Assembly: GCA_900551515.1 (NCBI GenBank)
Contig: URWH01000120.1
Span: 1 to 6,094 of the forward strand
Length of the DNA: 6,094 nt
DNA from: an uncultured Porphyromonadaceae bacterium
GTDB taxonomy: Bacteria; Bacteroidota; Bacteroidia; Bacteroidales; Muribaculaceae
Direction of reading: 5' to 3'
The notes under the pieces were generated by a model that saw nothing but the letters and a program-made list of their open reading frames with translations, searched no databases and was not told the DNA's origin. Every line of letters begins with the position of its first letter. The first letter of the stretch is position 1. Both the position numbers and the translations under genes were made by a program. Positions 1 to 6,094 of the stretch are shown in pieces.

Positions 1-107
1 ACAACGTGTCGTATCAGGCCGGCGACTACCGCCTGATCTGGCCGATCCCGACCCGCGAGATGCAGACCAACCCGCAGCTTGCCGGTCAGCAGAATCCGCG
101 CTATTAA
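1..107 (+). CDS. SusD/RagB-family outer-membrane lipoprotein, C-terminal end only
   Basis: Only the last 34 codons are present. The frame begins at base 3, bases 1-2 belong to a cut codon, and the gene ends at TAA 105-107. The translation carries the usual SusD-family ending: a 'YRLIWPIP' core, then 'TNPQL' and a terminal 'QNPRY', close to the family pattern W-P-I-P...NP.L.QN.GY. Family members are surface lipoproteins that pair with a SusC TonB-dependent transporter and bind oligosaccharide or peptide ligands before import. The partner susC gene would be expected upstream, outside the window. The ligand cannot be told from this tail. There is no terminator before the next gene 37 bases downstream, so both probably share one transcript. 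The family call is firm for so short a piece because the ending is distinctive. Confidence 0.88.
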   Translation, partial: NVSYQAGDYRLIWPIPTREMQTNPQLAGQQNPRY

Positions 108-144
108 TTAACCAGTATCGACATTCATAAATAAAGATATAATT

Positions 145-1089
145 ATGAAATTGAAAAATATATTCGCAGTCGCTCTTGCAGTAGCAACGCTGACATCCTG
201 CGACAATGACTCGGCCGAGGACTATCCGACGTTTCTCGGAGGCGTCAACAGTGCCGCCGGCGTGACAGTGAGTCTGCCCACGGAATTTACTGCCAATGAA
301 AACGAGATGCCGTTTCAGATTCCGGTGACCGTTTCAGGTCAGGCCAACGGCAAAGTCACCGTAACGGTGCAGTCGAAGCAGCTGACACAAGTGCCCGAAG
401 GCCTTGAGCCGGCAATCGAAAAAGATCACTATATATTCACATCTTATACCGTCAACATCCCTGCGGGCGAAACTACCGGCTATTTCGAAGTGATGCCTGT
501 ATGGGTTCAGGGTGAACTGAACGATGACCGTGTGTTCGAGCTTTCAATCGTCAAAGTCGAAGGCGCCTCGGTGGCCAATGCCGATTGCCAAGTGACAATC
601 GCCAATGTCGACGATCCTTTCACCGCGATGTTCGGCAAATGGAAATTCAGCGGCACTCCGCTTAATCAGGGAATCGACGCTGAATACACACTGACGATTT
701 CAGGTCCCGACGCCGACAGTGAATATTACGGCCACGAGCTTTATGCTTACGGTCTGCGCGGATTGAGTTACATTTTCCTCCCGCTGAATTTCGAATATAA
801 TGAAGAAACGGGCACCCCGACAGTTTCGATCCAGGTTGCGACGTTCGCTACCGACGGCCTTATCAATTTCACCGGTCTCGGCTCGTGTATCGTAGCGGGT
901 GTCGAAGGCAACGGCGAAGGATTCGGCAGTGATATCCCGATGACATACACGCTTGGCGCAGACGGCTCGGAAACTCTCGAAATGACCGATATGACTCAAA
1001 TGTGGCGCCTCGGCGTAATGCCTTATCCGGCTCTTAACCAGATCGCAGGTTACTGGGGCGGCTGGCGCGGCATCACGTTGAAACGCTGA
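145..1089 (+). CDS. SusD-linked surface lipoprotein with Calx-beta/Ig-like N-terminal domain
   Basis: A 314-residue predicted lipoprotein. Residues 1-18 are a signal sequence (MKLKN, then a hydrophobic stretch) ending in the lipobox LTSC, with Cys19 as the lipidated residue. The following 'DNDSAED' is acidic, as in the export signals that send Bacteroidetes lipoproteins to the cell surface. Residues about 35-155 resemble a Calx-beta/Ig-type sandwich: 'FQIPVTVSG', alternating V/T strands, 'NIPAGETTGYFEV', then an acidic 'NDDRVFELSI' strand. After 'NVDDPF' a second beta-rich part (about 159-314) opens with 'GKWKFSG', a beginning reminiscent of lipocalin-like domains. I do not recognise a named family for it. 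ATG at 145 is chosen because it gives a complete signal peptide, and the A/T-rich sequence before it suits Bacteroidetes initiation. Position directly after a susD gene suggests an accessory surface glycan-binding protein of the same uptake locus. That role is inference; no catalytic motif is seen. Confidence 0.85.
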   Translation: MKLKNIFAVALAVATLTSCDNDSAEDYPTFLGGVNSAAGVTVSLPTEFTANENEMPFQIPVTVSGQANGKVTVTVQSKQLTQVPEGLEPAIEKDHYIFTSYTVNIPAGETTGYFEVMPVWVQGELNDDRVFELSIVKVEGASVANADCQVTIANVDDPFTAMFGKWKFSGTPLNQGIDAEYTLTISGPDADSEYYGHELYAYGLRGLSYIFLPLNFEYNEETGTPTVSIQVATFATDGLINFTGLGSCIVAGVEGNGEGFGSDIPMTYTLGADGSETLEMTDMTQMWRLGVMPYPALNQIAGYWGGWRGITLKR

Positions 1090-1105
1090 CCCTACGACAA
1101 TTAAT

Positions 1106-1143
1106 TGTCAGTCCGGCATCGTTCGACCGGCGCCGGACTGGCA
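1106..1143 (+). other. GC-rich hairpin after the lipoprotein gene
   Basis: A 12-position inverted repeat: 1106-1117 pairs with 1132-1143, with one G-T wobble (1108/1141) and a perfect 9-base core (CAGTCCGGC / GCCGGACTG). The loop is 14 bases. Bases 1127-1136 (CCGGCGCCGG) are also self-complementary, giving an alternative small fold. No T-run follows directly, so it is not a textbook terminator by itself. It lies 17 bases after the stop codon and just before a stronger hairpin, so it may protect the 3' end of the upstream transcript or act with the next element. Confidence 0.5.
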
Positions 1144-1149
1144 CTGATA

Positions 1150-1191
1150 AAAATATGACACTTGCAGGGAATCTGCCGGGTGTCATATTTT
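1150..1191 (+). terminator. Intrinsic terminator-like hairpin ending the SusD/lipoprotein unit, possibly bidirectional
   Basis: The outer arms 1150-1161 (AAAATATGACAC) and 1180-1191 pair almost perfectly. The sequence between them folds again as GCAG (1164-1167) with CTGC (1173-1176) around a five-base loop. The left arm starts with an A-run and the right arm ends in TATTTTA, so a U-rich end would be made on either strand. The lower stem is A/T-rich, unlike a classic GC-stem terminator. It sits between two + strand genes, with 35 bases left before the protease start. Confidence 0.65.
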
Positions 1192-1226
1192 ATCTCGTAT
1201 GAATCAATATCAAACCAAACACCAAT

Positions 1227-3521
1227 ATGAAATTACTGTTACCTATCATTCTGGCACTGTGCGCATCCACACCGATATGTCAGGCACAGACCGCAGGACT
1301 GAACGATGCGGCGATATCGAAGATCAATCCTGCCGGACGCCTCATGATCATGAATTTCAAATCAGGCAAGAAACTTTACGCGCCGCAGCTGCCCGGAAGC
1401 GAGCAGACGTTTTCTCCCTACGATGCCGGGTCGCAGGCCGAGCCAAGTGTGTCGGTGATCGTGAGCTTCAGGGAGGGTGGCTCCGCGAAGGATCTCGAAG
1501 GCCTTGACGTGAGAGTGCTGAGCGAAACCGACGGGATGGCGATAGTGTCGTGCCCGTTGCTGACGGCGGAAAAAATCGCCGCTTTGCCGCAGGTGAGGAA
1601 AATCAGTTTCGGCGATCTCATGCAGCCGATGATGAACTTCGCCCGTCCGTCGGGCAATGTCACAGCTGTCCAGAGCGGCTTCACCTACGACGGAAATACG
1701 CTGTCGTTTGACGGCACCGGCGTGGTCTGCGGCATGATGGACACCGGTCTTGAGGCCAACCACATCAACTTCAGGAACGAAGACGGAAGCTCGCGCATCA
1801 AGCGTCTGTGGCACATGACATCCAACAGCGGTGTGTCGACCGAATATACCGACCAGACCATAAGGCAGTTCACCACTGACGACCCGGAGGCAACGCATGC
1901 CACCCACGTCGCCGGCATAATAGGCGGCGGTTACAAGGGCAATGGCAAATTCGCATATTCGTCATCGGCCACGGCAACATCCACATCAATCCGCGACAAC
2001 GAGCCGATACCCTTTTACGGAGTGTCGACAGGCGCCGATCTGGCATTTGCTGTAGGAGCGCTTTATCCGACCAACATACTCACAGGTGTTGAAAACATCA
2101 TCGACTATGCCGAATCGACCGGTCAGCCATGTGTCGTCAACCTCTCGCTCGGACACACCTACGGACCGCACGACGGCACGGATGCCTATACACAATATCT
2201 GTCGCGTCTGGGCAAACGGGCCATCATCTGCATGTCGTCCGGCAACGACGGCGATGCCCCGATATCGATCACCAAAACTCTCACCGCGACCGGCAACGGG
2301 GCTTACCTCCGCACGATTCCGGTGTCGTCGACCAGAAACAACAATGTCGAAAACGGCATGTACACGACCGGATACACCAACGGTATTGTCGACCTCTGGA
2401 CCGACAGCTCAAAGCCGGTTAAATTCGCCTGGAAAGTCTTCACGGGCGACGTTTCTTCGGCTGAAACCATCATCGAACTGAGCGCTCCGGGCACCGTCAG
2501 CACAGCCGGAAATTCGTCGTTCAGCCGGAAATTCAGCGGCGAGATCGAGATGACGGCATCGGTCGACACCGACAACAACCGCTATAATGTCTACAGCCGG
2601 GTGTCGGCTCAGCGTCTATCCACCTATACGGCCGGTGTGCTCATCCTTGAAGTCACGGGCGAAAGCGGAACCAAACTTTATCTCTATGGCTCAAGCGTCG
2701 GCTTCACCAACAGCACCGGCTCCTCCACGCCGGTGGCATTCACCAAAGGATCGGCAGCCAATTCCGTAAACGACGGATGCTGCGGCGACAACGTGATATC
2801 GGTGGGCGCGTACACCTCGCGCACCAGCTGGGGCTGTCTGAACGGCAACAGCTATTCATATAACGGCCACGGCAGCATGGACGCGATAGCTCCTTTCTCG
2901 AGCTACGGCACGACCTATCAGGGCAAGGCGCTGCCCCTTGTGTGCGGCCCAGGCTCGGCTATTGTCTCGAGCTACAGCCGCTACTATGATAAGCTGACTA
3001 CCAACACAATGACGGCTTCCGTAACCAGTGACGGAGTCACCGATTACTGGGGCGCCATGCAGGGCACGTCGATGTCGTGCCCTTACGTCACCGGCACCAT
3101 CGGCCTGTGGCTTCAGGCCGACCCGACCCTCGACTTCGACCGCGTCATGGAGGTGATCGACAACACATCGTCATTCAATTCGCTTACCATGCGTCCGGCC
3201 GCGCGCTGGGGCGCGGGCAAGATCGACGCGCTGGAGGGCATCAAGTATGTGCTCCAGCACAAGGCGGCCATCGGCGAGGTGTGGGCCGATCCCGTGCAGC
3301 GTTTCTTGCTCACGGCAACAGCCGAAGGCTATGAGGCCTTCATTGCCGGCGCCGCCGGCGTGCGCGTCAGCGTCTACGATCTCCAGGGACGCCTCGTGGC
3401 CTCCTCGGCCGGCGACTCCGACGCCGCCACCGTGGCAACCGCATCGCTGCATCCCGGCGTCTACATTCTCGAGGCAACGGCCGACGACGGCCAGCGCTTC
3501 ACCCGCAAGATCACCCGCTGA
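1227..3521 (+). CDS. Secreted subtilisin-family (S8) serine protease with T9SS sorting domain
   Basis: A 764-residue predicted endopeptidase exported across both membranes. Residues 1-20 form a signal peptide (MKLLL..., likely cut after CQA20). Residues about 73-131 look like an I9-type propeptide ('SVSVIVSF', 'MAIVSC', 'LPQVRKI'). The S8 triad is complete: Asp172 in MMDTG, His224 in HATHVAG, Ser615 in GTSMSCP, with oxyanion Asn340 in SSGNDG. The usual family motif is HGTHVAG, so residue 225 is Ala in place of Gly. The 275 residues between Asn340 and Ser615 hold a long extra beta-rich stretch (about 345-505), then the conserved core 'DNVISVGAY' and 'FSSYG'. This layout recalls CspA-like S8 proteases. 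Vicinal Cys518-Cys519 and Cys537 are unusual for a secreted subtilase. Residues about 690-764 match a type A T9SS C-terminal domain ('VSVYDLQGRLV', 'GVYILEA', basic end 'FTRKITR'), implying export by the Por/Spr machinery and surface attachment or release. ATG 1227 gives an intact signal peptide. It appears to be a single-gene transcript between two terminators; substrate unknown. Confidence 0.93.
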   Translation: MKLLLPIILALCASTPICQAQTAGLNDAAISKINPAGRLMIMNFKSGKKLYAPQLPGSEQTFSPYDAGSQAEPSVSVIVSFREGGSAKDLEGLDVRVLSETDGMAIVSCPLLTAEKIAALPQVRKISFGDLMQPMMNFARPSGNVTAVQSGFTYDGNTLSFDGTGVVCGMMDTGLEANHINFRNEDGSSRIKRLWHMTSNSGVSTEYTDQTIRQFTTDDPEATHATHVAGIIGGGYKGNGKFAYSSSATATSTSIRDNEPIPFYGVSTGADLAFAVGALYPTNILTGVENIIDYAESTGQPCVVNLSLGHTYGPHDGTDAYTQYLSRLGKRAIICMSSGNDGDAPISITKTLTATGNGAYLRTIPVSSTRNNNVENGMYTTGYTNGIVDLWTDSSKPVKFAWKVFTGDVSSAETIIELSAPGTVSTAGNSSFSRKFSGEIEMTASVDTDNNRYNVYSRVSAQRLSTYTAGVLILEVTGESGTKLYLYGSSVGFTNSTGSSTPVAFTKGSAANSVNDGCCGDNVISVGAYTSRTSWGCLNGNSYSYNGHGSMDAIAPFSSYGTTYQGKALPLVCGPGSAIVSSYSRYYDKLTTNTMTASVTSDGVTDYWGAMQGTSMSCPYVTGTIGLWLQADPTLDFDRVMEVIDNTSSFNSLTMRPAARWGAGKIDALEGIKYVLQHKAAIGEVWADPVQRFLLTATAEGYEAFIAGAAGVRVSVYDLQGRLVASSAGDSDAATVATASLHPGVYILEATADDGQRFTRKITR

Positions 3522-3547
3522 TCACCTATCAGCGCCAAATCACCCGC

Positions 3548-3596
3548 AAGGCGGCATGTCAGGATTTTTCAGGCCTGACACGCCGCCTTTGTTTTT
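3548..3596 (+). terminator. Rho-independent terminator of the protease gene
   Basis: A long hairpin beginning 27 bases after the protease stop. The arm 3548-3563 (AAGGCGGCATGTCAGG) pairs with 3574-3589 at 15 of 16 positions; the one mismatch is A3556 against C3581. The loop is ten bases (3564-3573). The downstream arm runs straight into a T-rich tail, TTTGTTTTT. This is the clearest terminator in the window and separates the protease from the ilv genes. Confidence 0.9.
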
Positions 3597-3648
3597 GTCG
3601 CCATTTCATCAATTCACGCGGCACAAAACCATATTTAATGTGCAATTG

Positions 3649-3680
3649 TTTGCGTTTTGTTGTCGCAGAGCATATTTTTG
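3649..3680 (+). promoter_or_regulatory. Bacteroidetes-type promoter for ilvD-ilvB
   Basis: A -33 element TTTG at 3649-3652 and a -7 element TATTTTTG at 3673-3680 match the Bacteroidetes housekeeping consensus TTTG / TAnnTTTG, with a 20-base spacer in the accepted range. The region is distinctly A/T-rich compared with the genes around it and lies between the protease terminator and ilvD. Transcription would start near 3687, leaving a leader of only about 14 bases before the ilvD ATG. That leaves no room for a leader-peptide attenuator or riboswitch, so any control would act at initiation. The match is by eye; no start site has been mapped. Confidence 0.7.
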
Positions 3681-3700
3681 CAACATAATATCCGAAAACG

Positions 3701-5545
3701 ATGAACAATTCCGATTACAAGATACCCCTCCGCAGCGCCATCTCCACCGACGGACGCCGCATGGCCGGTGCCCGCGCCCTATGGCGTGCCGCCGGAATGA
3801 AACCCGAACAGATGGGTCGCCCAATCATCGCCGTGGTCAACTCTTTCACCCAGTTTGTCCCCGGCCACACGCATCTTCACGAAGCCGGTCAGCTCATAAA
3901 AGCCGAAATCGAACGACTCGGATGCTATGCCGCCGAATTCAACACCATAGCCGTCGACGACGGCATCGCCATGGGGCACGACGGCATGCTCTACTCCCTC
4001 CCCTCGCGCGACATCATTGCCGACTCCGTGGAATATATGGTCAACGCCCACCGCGCCGACGCCATGGTGTGCATTTCCAACTGCGACAAAGTCACTCCCG
4101 GCATGCTCATGGCCGCCATGCGACTCAACATCCCCGCCATATTCGTCAGCGGCGGCCCCATGGAAGCCGGACGAGCCGCCGGACGAGCCGTCGACCTCGT
4201 CGACATCATGGTGGCCGCGGCCGACGAATCGACCGACACCGCGACGCTCCACGAGATGGAAGCTTTCGGATGCCCCGGCTGCGGCTCCTGCGCCGGCATG
4301 TTCACCGCCAACTCCATGAACTCCCTCACCGAAGCCCTCGGCCTCTCACTTCCGGGCAACGGTACGATAGTGGCCACCCACATCAACCTCCGCAAGCTCA
4401 TGACCGACGCCGCCCGGCGCATCGTCAGGCTCGCCGACACATATTATAAAAAAGGCGACACATCGGTCCTCCCCCGCTCCATAGCCTCCCGCCACGCCAT
4501 GCTCAACGCCATGACACTCGACATAGCCATGGGCGGATCCACCAACACCGTACTCCACCTCCTCGCCGTGGCCCACGAAGCAGGCACCGACTTCTGCCTC
4601 GACGACATCGACGCCCTCTCGCGCCGCGTACCCGTACTCTGCAAGGTGGCGCCCAACTCTGCCTATCACATCGAGGACGTCAACCGCGCCGGCGGCATCA
4701 TCTCCATCCTCGCTGAGCTCGACCGAGCAGGACTCGTCGACACCACCGCCCTCCGCGCCGACGGCCTTACCCTCCGTCAGGCCATCGACCGCTACGCAAT
4801 CGGCGGCAAAGACTACAACGACAGCGCCGACGAACTCTGGCGCAGCGCCCCCGGGCTCAAACGCTCCACCGAACTCGGTCGTCAGATGGCATATTACTCA
4901 TCGCTCGACACCGACCGCACCTCCGGCTGCATCCGTGACATAGCCCACGCCTACACCACCGGCGGCGGCCTCGCCGTGCTCCACGGCAACATCGCCGCCG
5001 ACGGATGCGTGGTCAAGACCGCCGGCGTCGACACCTCCATCCTCCGCTTTCGCGGCACGGCCCGCGTGTGCCAGTCGCAGGAACAGGCCGTCGAAGCCAT
5101 CCTCAGCGGCCGCATAAAAGCCGGCGACGTCGTAGTCATCACCTACGAAGGCCCCCGCGGAGGCCCCGGCATGCAGGAGATGCTCTACCCCACAAGCTAT
5201 CTCAAAAGCCGACACCTCGGCCGCGAATGCGCCCTCATCACCGACGGACGATTCTCCGGAGGCACCTCCGGTCTCTCCATAGGCCACATATCTCCTGAAG
5301 CAGCCGCCGGCGGCAACATAGCGCTCGTGCGCGACGGCGACACCATAGCCATCGACATCCCCGCCCGCACCATAAGCCTCGAAGTCAGCGACGAAGAGCT
5401 CGCCGAGCGCCGCCGTCAGGAGCTGGCACGCGGCGACAAAGCATTCACCCCCACCGACCGCGACCGCCACGTGAGCCGCGCCCTGCGCGCCTACGCCGCC
5501 GCCGTGTCGTCGGCCGACAAAGGCGCCGTCCGCATCATCGGCTGA
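3701..5545 (+). CDS. ilvD: Dihydroxy-acid dehydratase
   Basis: A 614-residue cytoplasmic enzyme, near the 616 residues of E. coli IlvD. It dehydrates 2,3-dihydroxy-isovalerate and 2,3-dihydroxy-3-methylvalerate to the 2-keto acids that give valine, leucine and isoleucine. Family motifs in order: '[13 protein letters not shown]' (47-59), '[12 protein letters not shown]' (124-135) with cluster ligand Cys128 and metal-site Lys130, 'SGGPMEAG', '[18 protein letters not shown]' (190-207) with Cys191, 194 and 197, 'GGSTNTVLH', 'GPRGGPGM', and 'FSGGTSG' (518-524) holding the Ser proposed as catalytic base. Residue 55, where [2Fe-2S] plant-type enzymes have a third cluster Cys, is Gly as in E. coli. 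This points to the oxygen-sensitive [4Fe-4S] type. The ATG at 3701 fits both the family N-terminus (R-S-A-I-S-T-D-G-R) and the promoter just upstream. It is first in an operon with ilvB, 49 bases downstream. Confidence 0.98.
   Translation: MNNSDYKIPLRSAISTDGRRMAGARALWRAAGMKPEQMGRPIIAVVNSFTQFVPGHTHLHEAGQLIKAEIERLGCYAAEFNTIAVDDGIAMGHDGMLYSLPSRDIIADSVEYMVNAHRADAMVCISNCDKVTPGMLMAAMRLNIPAIFVSGGPMEAGRAAGRAVDLVDIMVAAADESTDTATLHEMEAFGCPGCGSCAGMFTANSMNSLTEALGLSLPGNGTIVATHINLRKLMTDAARRIVRLADTYYKKGDTSVLPRSIASRHAMLNAMTLDIAMGGSTNTVLHLLAVAHEAGTDFCLDDIDALSRRVPVLCKVAPNSAYHIEDVNRAGGIISILAELDRAGLVDTTALRADGLTLRQAIDRYAIGGKDYNDSADELWRSAPGLKRSTELGRQMAYYSSLDTDRTSGCIRDIAHAYTTGGGLAVLHGNIAADGCVVKTAGVDTSILRFRGTARVCQSQEQAVEAILSGRIKAGDVVVITYEGPRGGPGMQEMLYPTSYLKSRHLGRECALITDGRFSGGTSGLSIGHISPEAAAGGNIALVRDGDTIAIDIPARTISLEVSDEELAERRRQELARGDKAFTPTDRDRHVSRALRAYAAAVSSADKGAVRIIG
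4166..4189 (+). repeat. 12-base perfect tandem duplication inside ilvD
   Basis: GCCGGACGAGCC occurs twice head to tail (4166-4177 and 4178-4189). It is in frame and encodes AGRA-AGRA just after the conserved SGGPME motif. The segment lies in a variable surface stretch of IlvD, between SGGPMEAG and the LVD...AAAD helix, so the reading frame and core motifs are unaffected. It may be a recent slippage event or a coincidence of synonymous codons. Confidence 0.75.
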
Positions 5546-5594
5546 CACGCCGCGCATCGATCACACCACTCCACAACAACATCATCCGCTTGAA

Positions 5595-6094
5595 ATGTCT
5601 GATAAAATCACAGGAGCCGAAGCTCTTATCCGCGCACTGATAGCTGAAAACGTCGACCGCGTATTCGGCTACCCCGGCGGGTATATAATACCGGTGTTCG
5701 ACCGCCTCTACGACTACACCGACCGCATCACCAACGTGCTCACACGCCACGAGCAGGGAGCCATCCACGCAGCCCAGGGCTATGCCCGTGCATCCCATCG
5801 CCCCGGCGTAGTCATCGTCACCTCAGGTCCCGCCGCCACCAACCTCATCACCGGCCTCAGCGACGCCATGATGGACTCCACGCCACTCGTCGTCATCACC
5901 GGACAGGCACCCTCCGCCATGCTCGGCACCGACGCATTCCAGGAGACCGACGTCATGGGCATCACCCAGCCTGTCACCAAATGGAGCGTGCAGATACGCC
6001 GCGCCAGCGACGTGGCTCCCAACATCGCGCGCGCTTTCCACATAGCCACCACCGGACGCCCCGGCCCCGTGGTCATCGACCTCACAAAAGATGC
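5595..6094 (+). CDS. ilvB: Acetolactate synthase large (catalytic) subunit, N-terminal part
   Basis: The first 166 codons are present; the gene runs off the window, and family members are usually about 550-600 residues. The product is a thiamine-diphosphate enzyme. It condenses two pyruvates to acetolactate, or pyruvate with 2-ketobutyrate to acetohydroxybutyrate, the first common step of valine/leucine and isoleucine synthesis. The N-terminal ThDP-binding domain is clear: 'VFGYPGG' (23-29), 'RHEQGAIHAAQGYARA' (51-66) with the conserved ThDP-activating Glu53, then 'TSGPAATNL' (76-84), 'DAMMDSTPLVVITGQ' and 'FQETDVMGIT'. Most members read SGPGATN, so Ala80 is a small departure. ATG 5595 precedes the family's usual 'ITGAEALI' start. 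The 49-base gap after ilvD contains no hairpin with a T-run, so the two are probably co-transcribed; a small regulatory subunit (ilvN/ilvH) and ilvC would be expected downstream. The symbol could equally be ilvI or ilvG by paralogue. Confidence 0.96.
   Translation, partial: MSDKITGAEALIRALIAENVDRVFGYPGGYIIPVFDRLYDYTDRITNVLTRHEQGAIHAAQGYARASHRPGVVIVTSGPAATNLITGLSDAMMDSTPLVVITGQAPSAMLGTDAFQETDVMGITQPVTKWSVQIRRASDVAPNIARAFHIATTGRPGPVVIDLTKD

Noticed and set aside
108..144. Gap between the SusD-like gene and the lipoprotein gene examined for a terminator or promoter.
   Set aside because: It is only 37 A/T-rich bases with no hairpin and no TTTG/TAnnTTTG pair; most likely a translation-initiation region within one transcript.
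1162..1193. Possible weak promoter for the protease: TTG at 1162-1164 and TATTTTAT at 1186-1193, 21 bases apart.
   Set aside because: The -7 element lacks the final TG of TAnnTTTG, the -33 element is incomplete, and both sit within the arms of the terminator-like hairpin.
3638..3688. A 16-codon ORF before ilvD (start ATG 3638, stop TAA) containing Leu, Val, Val and Ile codons, considered as an attenuator leader peptide.
   Set aside because: It overlaps the predicted promoter elements, so it would not be transcribed from that promoter. The branched-chain codons are not clustered, and no terminator/antiterminator pair follows before ilvD.
3247..4449. A 400-codon + strand open frame overlapping the end of the protease gene and ilvD.
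   Set aside because: It lies in another frame of two well-recognised genes, crosses the terminator and promoter, and gives a low-complexity Arg/Pro/His-rich product, as expected from C-rich codons read out of frame.
4898..5557. A 219-codon open frame on the - strand opposite ilvD (and similar ones at 3779-4252 and 3991-4440).
   Set aside because: The product is Gly/Ala/Val-rich with no motif, directly antisense to conserved ilvD codons. It is a shadow caused by few stop codons in GC-rich sequence.
5546..5594. Gap between ilvD and ilvB examined for a terminator, promoter or small gene.
   Set aside because: It is 49 bases, C/A-rich, with no substantial inverted repeat, T-run or TAnnTTTG motif; it reads as an ordinary intra-operon spacer.

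Overview
The window looks like chromosomal DNA of a gut-type Bacteroidales bacterium. The evidence is a SusD-family C-terminus followed by a surface lipoprotein, a secreted protease with a type IX secretion (T9SS) sorting tail, a promoter of the Bacteroidetes TTTG / TAnnTTTG type, and A/T-rich rather than Shine-Dalgarno-like sequence before the starts. The fairly GC-rich coding sequence together with a T9SS tail would suit Muribaculaceae or a relative, but that family assignment is inference. All genes lie on the + strand.

Region 1 (1-1191) is the 3' end of a SusC/SusD-type nutrient-uptake locus. It holds the last 34 residues of a SusD-like outer-membrane glycan-binding lipoprotein. After 37 bases comes a 314-residue lipoprotein with an N-terminal Calx-beta/Ig-like sandwich and an uncharacterised beta-rich C-terminal half. 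A GC-rich hairpin and then a strong, near-symmetrical terminator-like hairpin close the unit.

Region 2 (1192-3596) is a single gene for a 764-residue secreted subtilisin-family (S8) serine protease. It has a signal peptide, a propeptide-like segment, a complete Asp/His/Ser triad with a large insertion, and a C-terminal T9SS sorting domain. A 16-position-stem terminator with a T-rich tail follows it.

Region 3 (3597-6094) starts a branched-chain amino acid biosynthesis operon: a well-matched promoter, then ilvD (dihydroxy-acid dehydratase, complete), then ilvB (acetolactate synthase large subunit, cut by the window end). The two enzymes act in the same isoleucine/valine pathway. The 49-base gap between them has no terminator, so co-transcription is likely.

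No mobile element, CRISPR array, tRNA or rRNA is visible, and no stretch over 300 bases lacks a gene. I found no clearly novel system. The points most worth a second look are the T9SS-tagged protease with its altered HATHVAG motif and large catalytic-domain insert, the uncharacterised half of the SusD-linked lipoprotein, and a change of C/G strand composition along co-directional genes.
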